From positions 186,001 to 250,000 of the forward strand of contig CANPZI010000001.1 in NCBI GenBank assembly GCA_947588995.1: 64,000 bases of DNA, read 5' to 3'. Every line of letters begins with the position of its first letter. Within the stretch, counting starts at the first letter, position 1. The notes below the pieces were generated by a model, which worked only from the letters and a program-made list of their open reading frames with translations, was not told where the DNA came from and ran no database searches. A program made the translations under genes and the position numbers. Shown one piece after another: positions 7,015 through 15,251 of the stretch. This DNA comes from an uncultured Lachnospiraceae bacterium (GTDB lineage Bacteria > Bacillota > Clostridia > Lachnospirales > Lachnospiraceae).

Positions 7015-8891
7015 CCCCACCTTGCATTATAGAAGACCGTATCCTCATAGATCGGTACCTGCCGTCTGTACGGCTTGCCGGTAGTCTGATTGGTCCAGCC
7101 CTGATAGACTGACTCATCATAGTCAAGAGGCTCCGTCAGTTCCTCGCCGTCCGCCACCTGCGTCGTGCAGATTACTCCCTCATAATTGGCGTAGGTAACC
7201 GTGTGCATCTGTCCGTTCGACGGTGTGGCAAACTCTTCATGCGCCACATCCCATCTGTCACACAGCCAGTTGAGACGCTTCGCCAGAAAATATTTCATAT
7301 ATCTGACATTGGAATCATAATTCACATAAGTTCCCGCATAATCGTCGACAGCCAGCCTGCTCTCCCAGCGGGCGCGATCCATCGCTGCGGACGCGCGTAT
7401 TTTTCGCGCATACCCGTCGATCCCATCCGCAAGCATTTTTTCAAAAAAAGGCAGCACTTTCCTATATTCTTCTTTCAGACGCCGCTGCATCTCAGGCGTA
7501 TCGTAAAGCTTCACATACCAGTTCAGCCGATTCACCGGTTCGGAACAAAACTGCAGGACAGAGTATTCATAATTAAAACCAACTCCGTCATCCGCTTTCT
7601 CCTCCCCGAAAGCATAGTCATAATCCCACACCGGACCGGAGTAGAGCTTATCGTCGCCTCTTTCCTTGTAAAAATACATGCTGGTAAGCCCCGCATCCGT
7701 ATTCAGGGATATCTCGTCGACCAGGAAGCGCCTGACAAAACTTTCCTCGTCCAGATACTCCCACACCTCAGACCGCCCGTCCTGTGCCAGCTTTTCGATA
7801 TTCTCCACATAATCCCGAATATAGCTTTCCTGCTCCCGCGAAACGTGCTGCGGCATATTGATCGTAAACTGACTGCCCAGAGAGGTAATAAATCCACCGG
7901 CCTCCGCCGCGTAATAATCCGGATGATCTTTTTCAATCAGATAGCCGCCGGTAATATCTCCGACATGATCCAGCAGATACCCCTTGTCGTTTTCCTCCTC
8001 AAAATGTTCCGCCAGATCAATATTTTCATTATATCGCTTGTTTTCTTGCTCTAAATCGGTTATCTCTACTCTGCCCTCTCCCACAGACACAGATTCCGCC
8101 AGAAGATAGTTGCCCGCGTATTCCCCATTCAGATATAGGTCTACCCATGTGCCCTGGGCGCTGTAGGAAAGTCCCAGCTCCTCCGCCAGATCCATGGCGA
8201 CTTTATTGTCCATCTTGCTGCCCTCACGCCACAGGGCAAGAAGACGCCACTTATCCCCCTTGTCCAGGCCGCACAGCGGATATTTCTCTGTCAGTTTGAT
8301 GGCATAAGGCTTTTTCCCATAGTCCCAGGTAGCATTGCCCCGCCCGGATATCCGCTCCAGCGCTCCCCGATACTCCGTATTGCCGTTCGCTTCCACGACA
8401 CAGATCGTTCCCGTCTCCTCGTGTTCTTTATCTTCATCCAGATATTCCATGCTGCCGCTTGCCGTATCGATAAAGACAGCCGGTATATTCTCCGACTTCA
8501 TGAAGATTACCCGGTATGTGTGCGCCTCATATGCTTCGTCCGTGATCTGCATCTCATAGGCGCGCCCCTCCTCCCAGGTAAAAATATCGCCCCTCTTCAG
8601 CAGTTTCCCATCGATCCTGAGACTGTCCGTGCCGATATCTCCCAGCAAAATCTTATGCTGTCCTGCAAAAGCCGGCAGGAAAAAATAACCCTCGCCGCTC
8701 TCCGCATCCTGCCACAGGCTGACCGTATAGGCACCCTGCTCCGTGCTGAATGTCACGCGCGGCGTGTGCCCCCCCCCGGTCGTCAGCACGACCCTCTGCG
8801 CATCCGCATACCTATAGCCCAGAAAGCCGAACAGTGCCAAAATCACGGGAAACATACCTAATACCAGTTTCTTGGGGATATAGCTTCTCAT
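7011..8891 (-). CDS. CotH kinase-like secreted protein, copy 3
   Basis: A 626-residue protein and the first CotH gene transcribed. Its ATG overlaps the stop of the TagA/GT4 fusion (ATGA), which is the ancestral arrangement. It has the N-terminal signal or anchor, then CotH motifs GRGNATWDYGKKPYAIKL, WVDLYLNGEYAGNYLLAES and SGPVWDYDYAFGE, then a C-terminal Listeria-Bacteroides-repeat-like module ending VPIYEDTVFYNARWG. Roughly the first 300 residues are almost identical to copy 2, but the following 250 are clearly diverged, suggesting gene conversion of the 5' half. A G9 tract lies near codon 39. It is probably an extracytoplasmic kinase-like protein; its target is unknown. Confidence 0.87.
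   Translation of the reverse strand: MRSYIPKKLVLGMFPVILALFGFLGYRYADAQRVVLTTGGGHTPRVTFSTEQGAYTVSLWQDAESGEGYFFLPAFAGQHKILLGDIGTDSLRIDGKLLKRGDIFTWEEGRAYEMQITDEAYEAHTYRVIFMKSENIPAVFIDTASGSMEYLDEDKEHEETGTICVVEANGNTEYRGALERISGRGNATWDYGKKPYAIKLTEKYPLCGLDKGDKWRLLALWREGSKMDNKVAMDLAEELGLSYSAQGTWVDLYLNGEYAGNYLLAESVSVGEGRVEITDLEQENKRYNENIDLAEHFEEENDKGYLLDHVGDITGGYLIEKDHPDYYAAEAGGFITSLGSQFTINMPQHVSREQESYIRDYVENIEKLAQDGRSEVWEYLDEESFVRRFLVDEISLNTDAGLTSMYFYKERGDDKLYSGPVWDYDYAFGEEKADDGVGFNYEYSVLQFCSEPVNRLNWYVKLYDTPEMQRRLKEEYRKVLPFFEKMLADGIDGYARKIRASAAMDRARWESRLAVDDYAGTYVNYDSNVRYMKYFLAKRLNWLCDRWDVAHEEFATPSNGQMHTVTYANYEGVICTTQVADGEELTEPLDYDESVYQGWTNQTTGKPYRRQVPIYEDTVFYNARWG
8769..8777. repeat. C9/G9 homopolymer in CotH copy 3
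   Basis: The G9 encodes T-G-G-G near residues 38-41, at the position equivalent to the tract in copy 1. Loss of one G gives TGA about five codons after the tract. Confidence 0.85.
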
Positions 8892-10876
8892 AAGCCCGCC
8901 TTCTCTCCGCGCGCCCGGCATTCACGGTACAGCCGGAGCGTCTTCTCCGTGACATCATCCCAGTTATACTTGCCGCAGATGAAATCAGCGCTCCTCTCCG
9001 CGAAGCCGCGGACAATCCCGGGATTTTCAAGCATGTAGACCAGTTTATCCCGCAGATCTCTCACATCTCCCCTGCGAAAGGCCAGGGCTTTATCCTCCAC
9101 AACTTCCGTATTCTCACAGATGTCGCTCACCAGGCAGCAGTTGCCGTAACTCATCGCCTCCAGCAGACTTAACGACATGCCCTCCACATCGCTGGGCTGC
9201 ACATAGGCATACGCGTTGGAATACAGTTCTTCCAGCAGCTGTCCCTGCACAAAATCCGTCATGATGATGCGGTCGTCCTCTCGTGCCATACGGTGAATGC
9301 GCTCCATATACTCCACCGCCTGACTGTTTCCGCCCGCAATCACCAATTTCTTGTCCGTGTCCGTTCCGGCATACGCCTCAATCAGATAATGCAGGCCTTT
9401 CTCCGGCACAATCCTGCCGAGAAACAGGATGTATCCGTCTTTCACCAGACCGTATTTCTCCGTAATCAGATCCGCCTCTCTGCGGACCGGCCGGTTAATC
9501 CCATTGGGAATGTAAGTGACTTTCCTGTCATAGGTATCCGCAAAATACTGCCGCAGATTCTCAGACAGCACGATCACCTCATCGGCATATTTCGCCGCCA
9601 TCTTCTCCCCGAATCTGATGACCTGTGACGCAAAATTCCCCCATTTGGCGCGCTGCCAGTCCAGACCGTGAATCGTGACCACAATCTTTCTGCCAAACAG
9701 TCTCGGCAGCCACAGCATGGCGCAGGGGCCCTCGGCGTGATAATGCAGCACATCGTATCTGCCAAACAGCGCTCTCACCGTCGCGAAAAAGCTGTAGACG
9801 ATGGCGTTCAGGCTGCTGGAGCGAAATGTCGGGACAATGTATACCCTGACGCCCTTGTAGTATTTCCTGCCTTTCCAGCCGTACTCCTGATCATACTTCT
9901 TGCCCGACACATGATGACCGTATCTGTTATAGACATCCACCCGGTGTCCAAGAGCGGCCATGCGCACGACGAGCTCCTCCACCACTATCTCGATCCCGCC
10001 CTCTCTGGACGGTATGCGCTTGTGTCCGATCATCGCAATCCGCAGACTGTCCCTGCCGCCAGCGGCGGCGCACCGCACAGCCGCGGACTGCCCGATGCTG
10101 CGCCTGCGGTTCTCCCCCTCTCTCAGCGCCCGATTCTCTCTGGAGACATAATACAGAAACGCAAAATTCGTGCTCAGATAGCGCGGCAGCATCCTCCGCG
10201 GATCCTGCATAATGCGGAAGAGCCACTCCATGCACAGCTTCTGCATCCACATGGGCGCACGCTTCACCGTGCCCGCGATGAAATCAAACGCCGCACCCAC
10301 GCCGATCATCAGTCCGTTTACCCTGTCCCGGTGTGCATACATCCACTTTTCCTGTTTGGGCGCGCCGAGCGCAACCCAGACGAAGTCCGCGCCGCTTGCA
10401 TTGATTCTCCGCACGGCCTCCTCGTCCTCCTCCGGCGTCATCTCCCGAAACGGCGGGGCGTACATACCCGCGATCCGCAGCTTCGGAAATCTGACAAGCA
10501 ATTCCCTGCGCAGCTGCTCCAGCGTATGTTCCGTACTGCCGTAGAAGTAATGCGTATATCCTTTTTCCTGCGACAAATCCAGAATCGCGGGCATCAGGTC
10601 CGGCCCCGGGACGCGCTGTGCCCGCGCATATCCTCTCCTGCGGCTGACGATAGACAAAGGCTGCCCGTCCGGCAACGCCATGGCAGCGCTGTTCTGTATC
10701 CTGCGGTATTCCCTGTCGCGGAAAGCCATCACCGTCGTGTGCACATTGGAGACACAGATATAGTCGCCTTTCAGGTCGTTCAGATTCTCCGTGATATAGG
10801 CGATCGTCGCGTCCATGTCCGTGACATTGATTCTGGTTTTCAGTATTCTGCAGTATTGCAGCTCCGTCTTCGTCAT
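8888..10876 (-). CDS. Bifunctional fusion: WecG/TagA/CpsF-type GT26 plus GT4 glycosyltransferase
   Basis: About 662 residues with two enzymes in one chain. Residues 1-250 are a WecG/TagA/CpsF transferase (VSNVHTTVMAFRD, PDGQPL, GAPKQEKWM), a family that adds ManNAc or a related sugar to undecaprenyl-PP-GlcNAc-type acceptors. Residues from about 275 are a GT4 of the DUF1972/Cps2T rhamnosyltransferase type (AMIGHKRIPSREGGIEIVVEEL, FLGRIVPEKG, EGMSLSLLEAMSYG). The start at MTKTELQ (10876) is chosen because it matches where the family begins; an in-frame ATG at 10930 would overlap the upstream gene. A fused pair should add two successive sugars. Its last codons seeded the CotH duplication scars. 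Confidence 0.85.
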   Translation of the reverse strand: MTKTELQYCRILKTRINVTDMDATIAYITENLNDLKGDYICVSNVHTTVMAFRDREYRRIQNSAAMALPDGQPLSIVSRRRGYARAQRVPGPDLMPAILDLSQEKGYTHYFYGSTEHTLEQLRRELLVRFPKLRIAGMYAPPFREMTPEEDEEAVRRINASGADFVWVALGAPKQEKWMYAHRDRVNGLMIGVGAAFDFIAGTVKRAPMWMQKLCMEWLFRIMQDPRRMLPRYLSTNFAFLYYVSRENRALREGENRRRSIGQSAAVRCAAAGGRDSLRIAMIGHKRIPSREGGIEIVVEELVVRMAALGHRVDVYNRYGHHVSGKKYDQEYGWKGRKYYKGVRVYIVPTFRSSSLNAIVYSFFATVRALFGRYDVLHYHAEGPCAMLWLPRLFGRKIVVTIHGLDWQRAKWGNFASQVIRFGEKMAAKYADEVIVLSENLRQYFADTYDRKVTYIPNGINRPVRREADLITEKYGLVKDGYILFLGRIVPEKGLHYLIEAYAGTDTDKKLVIAGGNSQAVEYMERIHRMAREDDRIIMTDFVQGQLLEELYSNAYAYVQPSDVEGMSLSLLEAMSYGNCCLVSDICENTEVVEDKALAFRRGDVRDLRDKLVYMLENPGIVRGFAERSADFICGKYNWDDVTEKTLRLYRECRARGEKAGL

Positions 10877-10901
10877 CCTCTTCAGCCTTTCCCGTTTCCG
10901 T

Positions 10902-12494
10902 CTATTCTTTCCGCCCGCATCCGCCGGCATATTTTCGTCCCAGATACACCATGCCGGCGGCCACGCCGCACAGACCGCCGATCAGGACGCTCCCCACATA
11001 GTACCTGACCGTCTCCAGCCGGACGGCATTCCCCTGCACCAGCTGCATCGGCGTCTCCGCGTCGGTATAATTCATCACTTTCCACCCCTCGTACGCGGGA
11101 TCGTCCTCTCCCGTCAGATAGACCGAATCTTCATCCCGGTTGTCCGTGTAGAATCTCGGCACCACATAGCCTGCCGGCGGCCTGTACAGTACAGCGCAGA
11201 GCAGAACGCCCACGGCCGCACCGGCTGCCGCCGCCAGGACGGCCCTCCCTCTGTGCCCTCTCCACACAGCCTGCACGCCGGCGCGGCACAGTTCGGGCAG
11301 CTGCGCAAACGGTATCTTCACCGCTCCCTGCATACGTGGAAACAGACCGTACTCCCGCGCTCCGCCGCTGCGCCTAAAGAGAAAGCTTCCCAAAAAGAGC
11401 AGTGTCAAATTTTTGAACGAGGTGTTGAACAGAAGCGGCTCGGTCCAGCCGGCGGCCAGAAAGCTCACCAGAATCACCAGTTCCCTCGTCCTCTGCCCAT
11501 GCGTATCATAGAGCAGCAGCGCACAGTAACCCAGGAGTATCACTACAGTCATGACAAGGCCGTAATTGATATAGCACCAGACATAAGAGTTATCTATCGC
11601 CATATAGCCCCCGACGGCCTGGGAGATGTCCGCCCCGAACAGGCTCCGGTAGTCCGACCTGAGGAACTGCTCCGCCAGCCAGATTCTCGTGTTCAGCAGC
11701 TTGTTCAGCTGCTGAACTCTGCCGGCATATATATTGTCGTTGAGATAAAACGGCACCACAAACGACAGGATCAGGCATATCGGGAAGACGAGATTCGCCA
11801 GAAACTTCTCCACAATGCAGAAGCGCGGCCTGAAATGCACATACAGACAGCCCGCGAGCAGCACCGTCACAATTCCAAAGCCCGTATAGCTGATCGAATA
11901 CAGAAATATGAGACAGTTGCCCGCCATCATCCAGACAAAATGCCGGAACCGATAGCGGTCTCCCAGCTCATAGATGACGAAAGCGCACAGCGCCAGATAA
12001 GTGAGGTGCAGAATGTTCGGATGCGTAAATCCCAGACTCCACCTGAAAATATGTCCCAGCCCCAGCTTGGTGTGCACCCGATAGATAGTGTGTTCCAGAC
12101 GGAAAAAAGAGAATACGCTCAAAACGACCGCACAGAGTGACCACACCCACAGCCCGATACGGAATATTTTCTCCACAGAAATATTCTTCATACCCAGCAC
12201 CATAAAGGCGACAAACCAAACGCCTCTCTCGTGAGAATGGTAAAACACGACCGCCGTGAGCGAAAAGAGCAGCGCGAGCCCGATCCACTGTCCCCTGGTA
12301 TATGGCGTGATCAGTATCTTTGCGGCGGCCAGCAGAAACGCCGCCGGCACAAGCAGTTCAAACAGCTTCTGCCCCTCGTACAGGCCCAGTCCTTTCGTCA
12401 CGGACAGTATGATGAAGAAACCGTAATAACACGCCTCCTGCCAGGACAATTCCATACTGTTTTCCACGGCAATCTTCCGCAAACCCTCTCTCAT
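10902..12494 (-). CDS. Wzy-like polysaccharide polymerase with C-terminal Wzz-like membrane hairpin
   Basis: About 530 residues with roughly ten hydrophobic helices in the first 400 residues and a large outside loop (NDNIYAGRVQQLNKLLNTRIW), the layout of O-antigen/capsule polymerases. After a basic cytoplasmic stretch there is an extra module: a helix (AVLAAAAGAAVGVLLCAVLY), a 70-residue soluble loop rich in acidic residues, and a final helix (VGSVLIGGLCGVAAGMVYLG). This is the topology of a short Wzz/CapA-type chain-length regulator. The ATG at 12494 has AGGAG six bases upstream and is preferred to an in-frame start at 12521. It lies between the GH88/105-like gene and the TagA/GT4 fusion in a Wzx/Wzy operon. 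Confidence 0.75.
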   Translation of the reverse strand: MREGLRKIAVENSMELSWQEACYYGFFIILSVTKGLGLYEGQKLFELLVPAAFLLAAAKILITPYTRGQWIGLALLFSLTAVVFYHSHERGVWFVAFMVLGMKNISVEKIFRIGLWVWSLCAVVLSVFSFFRLEHTIYRVHTKLGLGHIFRWSLGFTHPNILHLTYLALCAFVIYELGDRYRFRHFVWMMAGNCLIFLYSISYTGFGIVTVLLAGCLYVHFRPRFCIVEKFLANLVFPICLILSFVVPFYLNDNIYAGRVQQLNKLLNTRIWLAEQFLRSDYRSLFGADISQAVGGYMAIDNSYVWCYINYGLVMTVVILLGYCALLLYDTHGQRTRELVILVSFLAAGWTEPLLFNTSFKNLTLLFLGSFLFRRSGGAREYGLFPRMQGAVKIPFAQLPELCRAGVQAVWRGHRGRAVLAAAAGAAVGVLLCAVLYRPPAGYVVPRFYTDNRDEDSVYLTGEDDPAYEGWKVMNYTDAETPMQLVQGNAVRLETVRYYVGSVLIGGLCGVAAGMVYLGRKYAGGCGRKE

Positions 12495-12525
12495 CGTTCG
12501 CTCCTCTCTCCCCGCGGGCATCGGC

Positions 12526-13659
12526 TCACAGCATCAGCGCGGACCCCAGCGCCCACGGATAAGCGCCGTAACGCTGCGGATACATACCGAAACCTTCACA
12601 CTCGCCGGAACAGTCGTACACCTTTCCCTCTCTGACGGATCCGCCCACGGCCTGTCTGCCTCTCCGCAGAGCCTGTCCGTACTTATCCCCCGTCAGGATG
12701 CCCCGCTCCGCTCCCTCTCTGACAGCGGCTAAGATCAGCGCTGTGGCGGAGGTGTCCGCCGGTCCCTCCGCGGCCTGCAGCTGCCAGGAAAAATATCCGT
12801 CCCGCCGCTGATACAAGAGCGCTGTGTCCGTCAGCGCGAGATAGGCCTCTCCGATCCTCTCCCGCCCGTAATCCGTCGCCATGCAGGCGGCCATACCGCG
12901 CAGCAGCCAGCCGACAGCCCTGCCCCAGCCTATAATGCCGTACTTTACGCCCGTCTGCGTCAGGCAGCCGTGATAGGGCAGACCGCTGGCGCCGTCCATG
13001 CCGTAGGCGATAAAGTTCGCGATCTGTGCCACCGCCGTCTCGCAGGCCGCCTGATCCCCGTACACAACGCCGTATTGATAGAGGAACGGACATGCCAGTC
13101 CGATCAGATCCGCAAAGATATACGGCTGTTCCTGCCCTTTCCGGTAGAGGATGCTCCCCGCCTCGTCCCGGGGATATCGCAGGCCGTACGCCGCCAGCAG
13201 CCCGACCGCCTCCTCGCAGGCCGTACGGTTTGACGCATCCACCAGTCCGTTGGCCCGCCCGTTTGCGTCGTACGCCGCGCAGGCGGACAGCAATGCCTCG
13301 CCGGACAGCAGATCGTCCGGATATACGACGGGACAGCCCCGCTTCATCCAGCGCTCATAGTATGCCCGCAGCGCCGTGTCGATCCTCTCCGTGCACGCGC
13401 CGTCCGGCCCCTCCCCATGCGCGTCGGCTTCGGCGGACAATTCCTGTCTGTACCGCCACAGTCCCGCCGCCAGCAGCCCGGTCGGCCAGAACATCAGATC
13501 CCGCGGCGCAGTCTGCTGCCGCAGCAGGTATTTTCTGACAAATCGTTTGCACCTGGCCGCAGCATCCCACGATCCATAAGTCAAAAGTTCCCCGCAGGCT
13601 GTCTCCGCCAGCGCCGTTTTGTCCAGATCAGCGCCCTGCCGTTCCCATGTCTCCCGCAT
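12526..13659 (-). CDS. GH88/GH105-like (six-hairpin) glycoside hydrolase family protein
   Basis: About 377 residues, no signal peptide or membrane helix. The repeating helical pattern and the segments QPYIFADLIGLACPFLYQYG, GLPYHGCLTQTG and IIGWGRAVGWLLRGM resemble unsaturated uronyl hydrolases (GH88/GH105), whose active site includes a WxRxxGW-type motif. Expected catalytic aspartates cannot be assigned with confidence, so it may be an inactive or repurposed relative. A GAAAGGAGG sequence lies 12 bases before the chosen ATG; a longer start at 13695 is possible. It overlaps neither neighbour but sits inside the Wzx/Wzy operon, so a role in trimming or quality control of an intracellular uronic-acid glycan is conceivable. 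Confidence 0.6.
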   Translation of the reverse strand: MRETWERQGADLDKTALAETACGELLTYGSWDAAARCKRFVRKYLLRQQTAPRDLMFWPTGLLAAGLWRYRQELSAEADAHGEGPDGACTERIDTALRAYYERWMKRGCPVVYPDDLLSGEALLSACAAYDANGRANGLVDASNRTACEEAVGLLAAYGLRYPRDEAGSILYRKGQEQPYIFADLIGLACPFLYQYGVVYGDQAACETAVAQIANFIAYGMDGASGLPYHGCLTQTGVKYGIIGWGRAVGWLLRGMAACMATDYGRERIGEAYLALTDTALLYQRRDGYFSWQLQAAEGPADTSATALILAAVREGAERGILTGDKYGQALRRGRQAVGGSVREGKVYDCSGECEGFGMYPQRYGAYPWALGSALML

Positions 13660-13702
13660 ATCGCCGCCACGCCTCCTTTCCCGATCTTCCCGCATCAGGC
13701 TC

Positions 13703-15238
13703 TCATCTTCTCCGCAGACGCCCGATCCTCTCCGCTGCCAGCGACCGCAGATACGCAAATTCCCGCGTCTTTCCGAAGCAGAGGAAAAACACTGTGTTGT
13801 ACACGATCGTGACCACCGCCGCCATCAGGAGAAACGTCCCGACACCTGTCTGCGACAGCAGCCTCGCTTTCACCGGAATCATGAGCAGCACGACGCCGGC
13901 AATCACCAGAAGATAGTTTAACGAATCCCTGAAGTAGGACCACACGCTGCGCCCGAAACAATCCCGATACACGATGAGCGGCTGGATCAGATTGGCCAGA
14001 AGCCCCGACACCACGGTACCCACATACACACCGGCCAGACCGATATACCTGATGCCGACGACGGACAGAACCAGATTCACCGCCCCCTGAATCAGCGCGA
14101 GATATCTGTCCTGCTCAAAGACGCCCGCCGCGATCTTGAAGTTGACCAGCACGATCCTGCTGCCCTTGAAATAGAAATCGACCAGAATGAGCGTGAGCAC
14201 GATCTGATCAAGCGCCCAGGCATCCCCCAGCCACAATCCGGCAATCAGCGGCGTCAGGAGCAGCCAGAAACCGACCGACGCGAAGCCGTAGAGCCAGCAG
14301 GCAAAGAAACGGTAAACCCGGAAAATATCGTACTGCTTCTCCCTGGACTCGGTCGCCACCAGATTGCCGAAGCCCGAAATCACGGAATTGAAGATCACGC
14401 TGACGAAATTGGACACATAGGTGATGATCATGGTGTAATTGTTCACGATACCGACCCAGTCCACATTCATGAAATAGGTGATGATGATACTGTCCGTAGA
14501 CAGTCTCGCCACATCACCGATCTTGTGGAGCATCAGCGCTTTCGTCTTGGCGACGACGACCTGCGTCTCCTCCCGGTCCAGTCTGCGCACCTCCCGGTCC
14601 AAGAGGTACGGATAGAGCCTGTTAAAATAGATGCTGACAAAGATTTTCTGCGCCAGCTCGATCACCGACTGCGTCAGCAAAAACGCCAGAAAGCTGCGCG
14701 TCGCATACAGCATGGCGATCTGCGCCAGGGTAGTGACAATCTTCGTGACCGTCGCGATATTCGTCTGAATATAGTTGCGCTGCTGCGCATTGACCAGACT
14801 GTACTTATACGCGACAAAATAAGTGCTCACCGTATTGAAAAGGAAGATCAGGTAGTACAGCATCAGCTCCCTGCCGCCGATCCCCCGGCTGTCTTGAATC
14901 AGGACGGGCAGAAACGGTATGAGCGCCACGCCGATTACCGCTATCACACCCGCGATGGCCAGATAAGCTCTCTTGTAGAGGCGCATATAAGACTTGATCT
15001 TCTCCAGGTCATTGTCGGCCACCGGCTTATACAGGCTGTAATTCAGCGCGCTGCCGATCCCCAGTTCCGCCAGGGACAGCATACTCAGGATATCCGTGTA
15101 CAGCGAATTGACGCCGAGCAGTGTCCTGCCCAACAGTCTGATAAAGACGGTCCGCTGCAGCAGTCCCATGACGATCACGATCATATTGCCCGCATAGCCA
15201 AAGAAAATATTCTTCTCAGCCTGTCTGACTCTGCCCAT
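13703..15238 (-). CDS. wzx: Wzx-type polysaccharide flippase (MOP superfamily)
   Basis: About 511 residues with around 12 to 14 hydrophobic segments, starting MGRVRQAEKNIFFGYAGNMI. The N-terminal region LLGRTLLGVNSLYTDILSMLSLAELGIG is characteristic of RfbX/Wzx lipid-linked oligosaccharide flippases, including the conserved pattern G..A..Y. later in the first half. The protein should move an undecaprenyl-PP-linked repeat to the outer face of the membrane for polymerisation. AAAGGCGGGG precedes the chosen ATG. With the initiator at 20584-21996 and the polymerase at 10902-12494 it completes a Wzx/Wzy set in one operon. A second flippase candidate of a different type (ABC) lies at 27647-29446. 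Confidence 0.88.
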   Translation of the reverse strand: MGRVRQAEKNIFFGYAGNMIVIVMGLLQRTVFIRLLGRTLLGVNSLYTDILSMLSLAELGIGSALNYSLYKPVADNDLEKIKSYMRLYKRAYLAIAGVIAVIGVALIPFLPVLIQDSRGIGGRELMLYYLIFLFNTVSTYFVAYKYSLVNAQQRNYIQTNIATVTKIVTTLAQIAMLYATRSFLAFLLTQSVIELAQKIFVSIYFNRLYPYLLDREVRRLDREETQVVVAKTKALMLHKIGDVARLSTDSIIITYFMNVDWVGIVNNYTMIITYVSNFVSVIFNSVISGFGNLVATESREKQYDIFRVYRFFACWLYGFASVGFWLLLTPLIAGLWLGDAWALDQIVLTLILVDFYFKGSRIVLVNFKIAAGVFEQDRYLALIQGAVNLVLSVVGIRYIGLAGVYVGTVVSGLLANLIQPLIVYRDCFGRSVWSYFRDSLNYLLVIAGVVLLMIPVKARLLSQTGVGTFLLMAAVVTIVYNTVFFLCFGKTREFAYLRSLAAERIGRLRRR

Positions 15239-15251
15239 AACCCCGCCTTTC

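Larger units (their letters stand above)
3310..8930 (-). repeat. Tandem triplication of a CotH-containing unit
   Basis: Three head-to-tail units of about 1.7 to 2 kb, each a CotH gene bordered by the same fused remnants. The units end in the head of the GT4 at 2065-3309 on one side and the tail of the TagA/GT4 fusion on the other. This order is what a tandem duplication with crossover points inside the two flanking glycosyltransferase genes would leave. The probable microhomology at the crossover is CTGC(T/C)GGGC(A/G)CGC, seen near 2778-2790 and in the fusion's tail. Confidence 0.8.
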
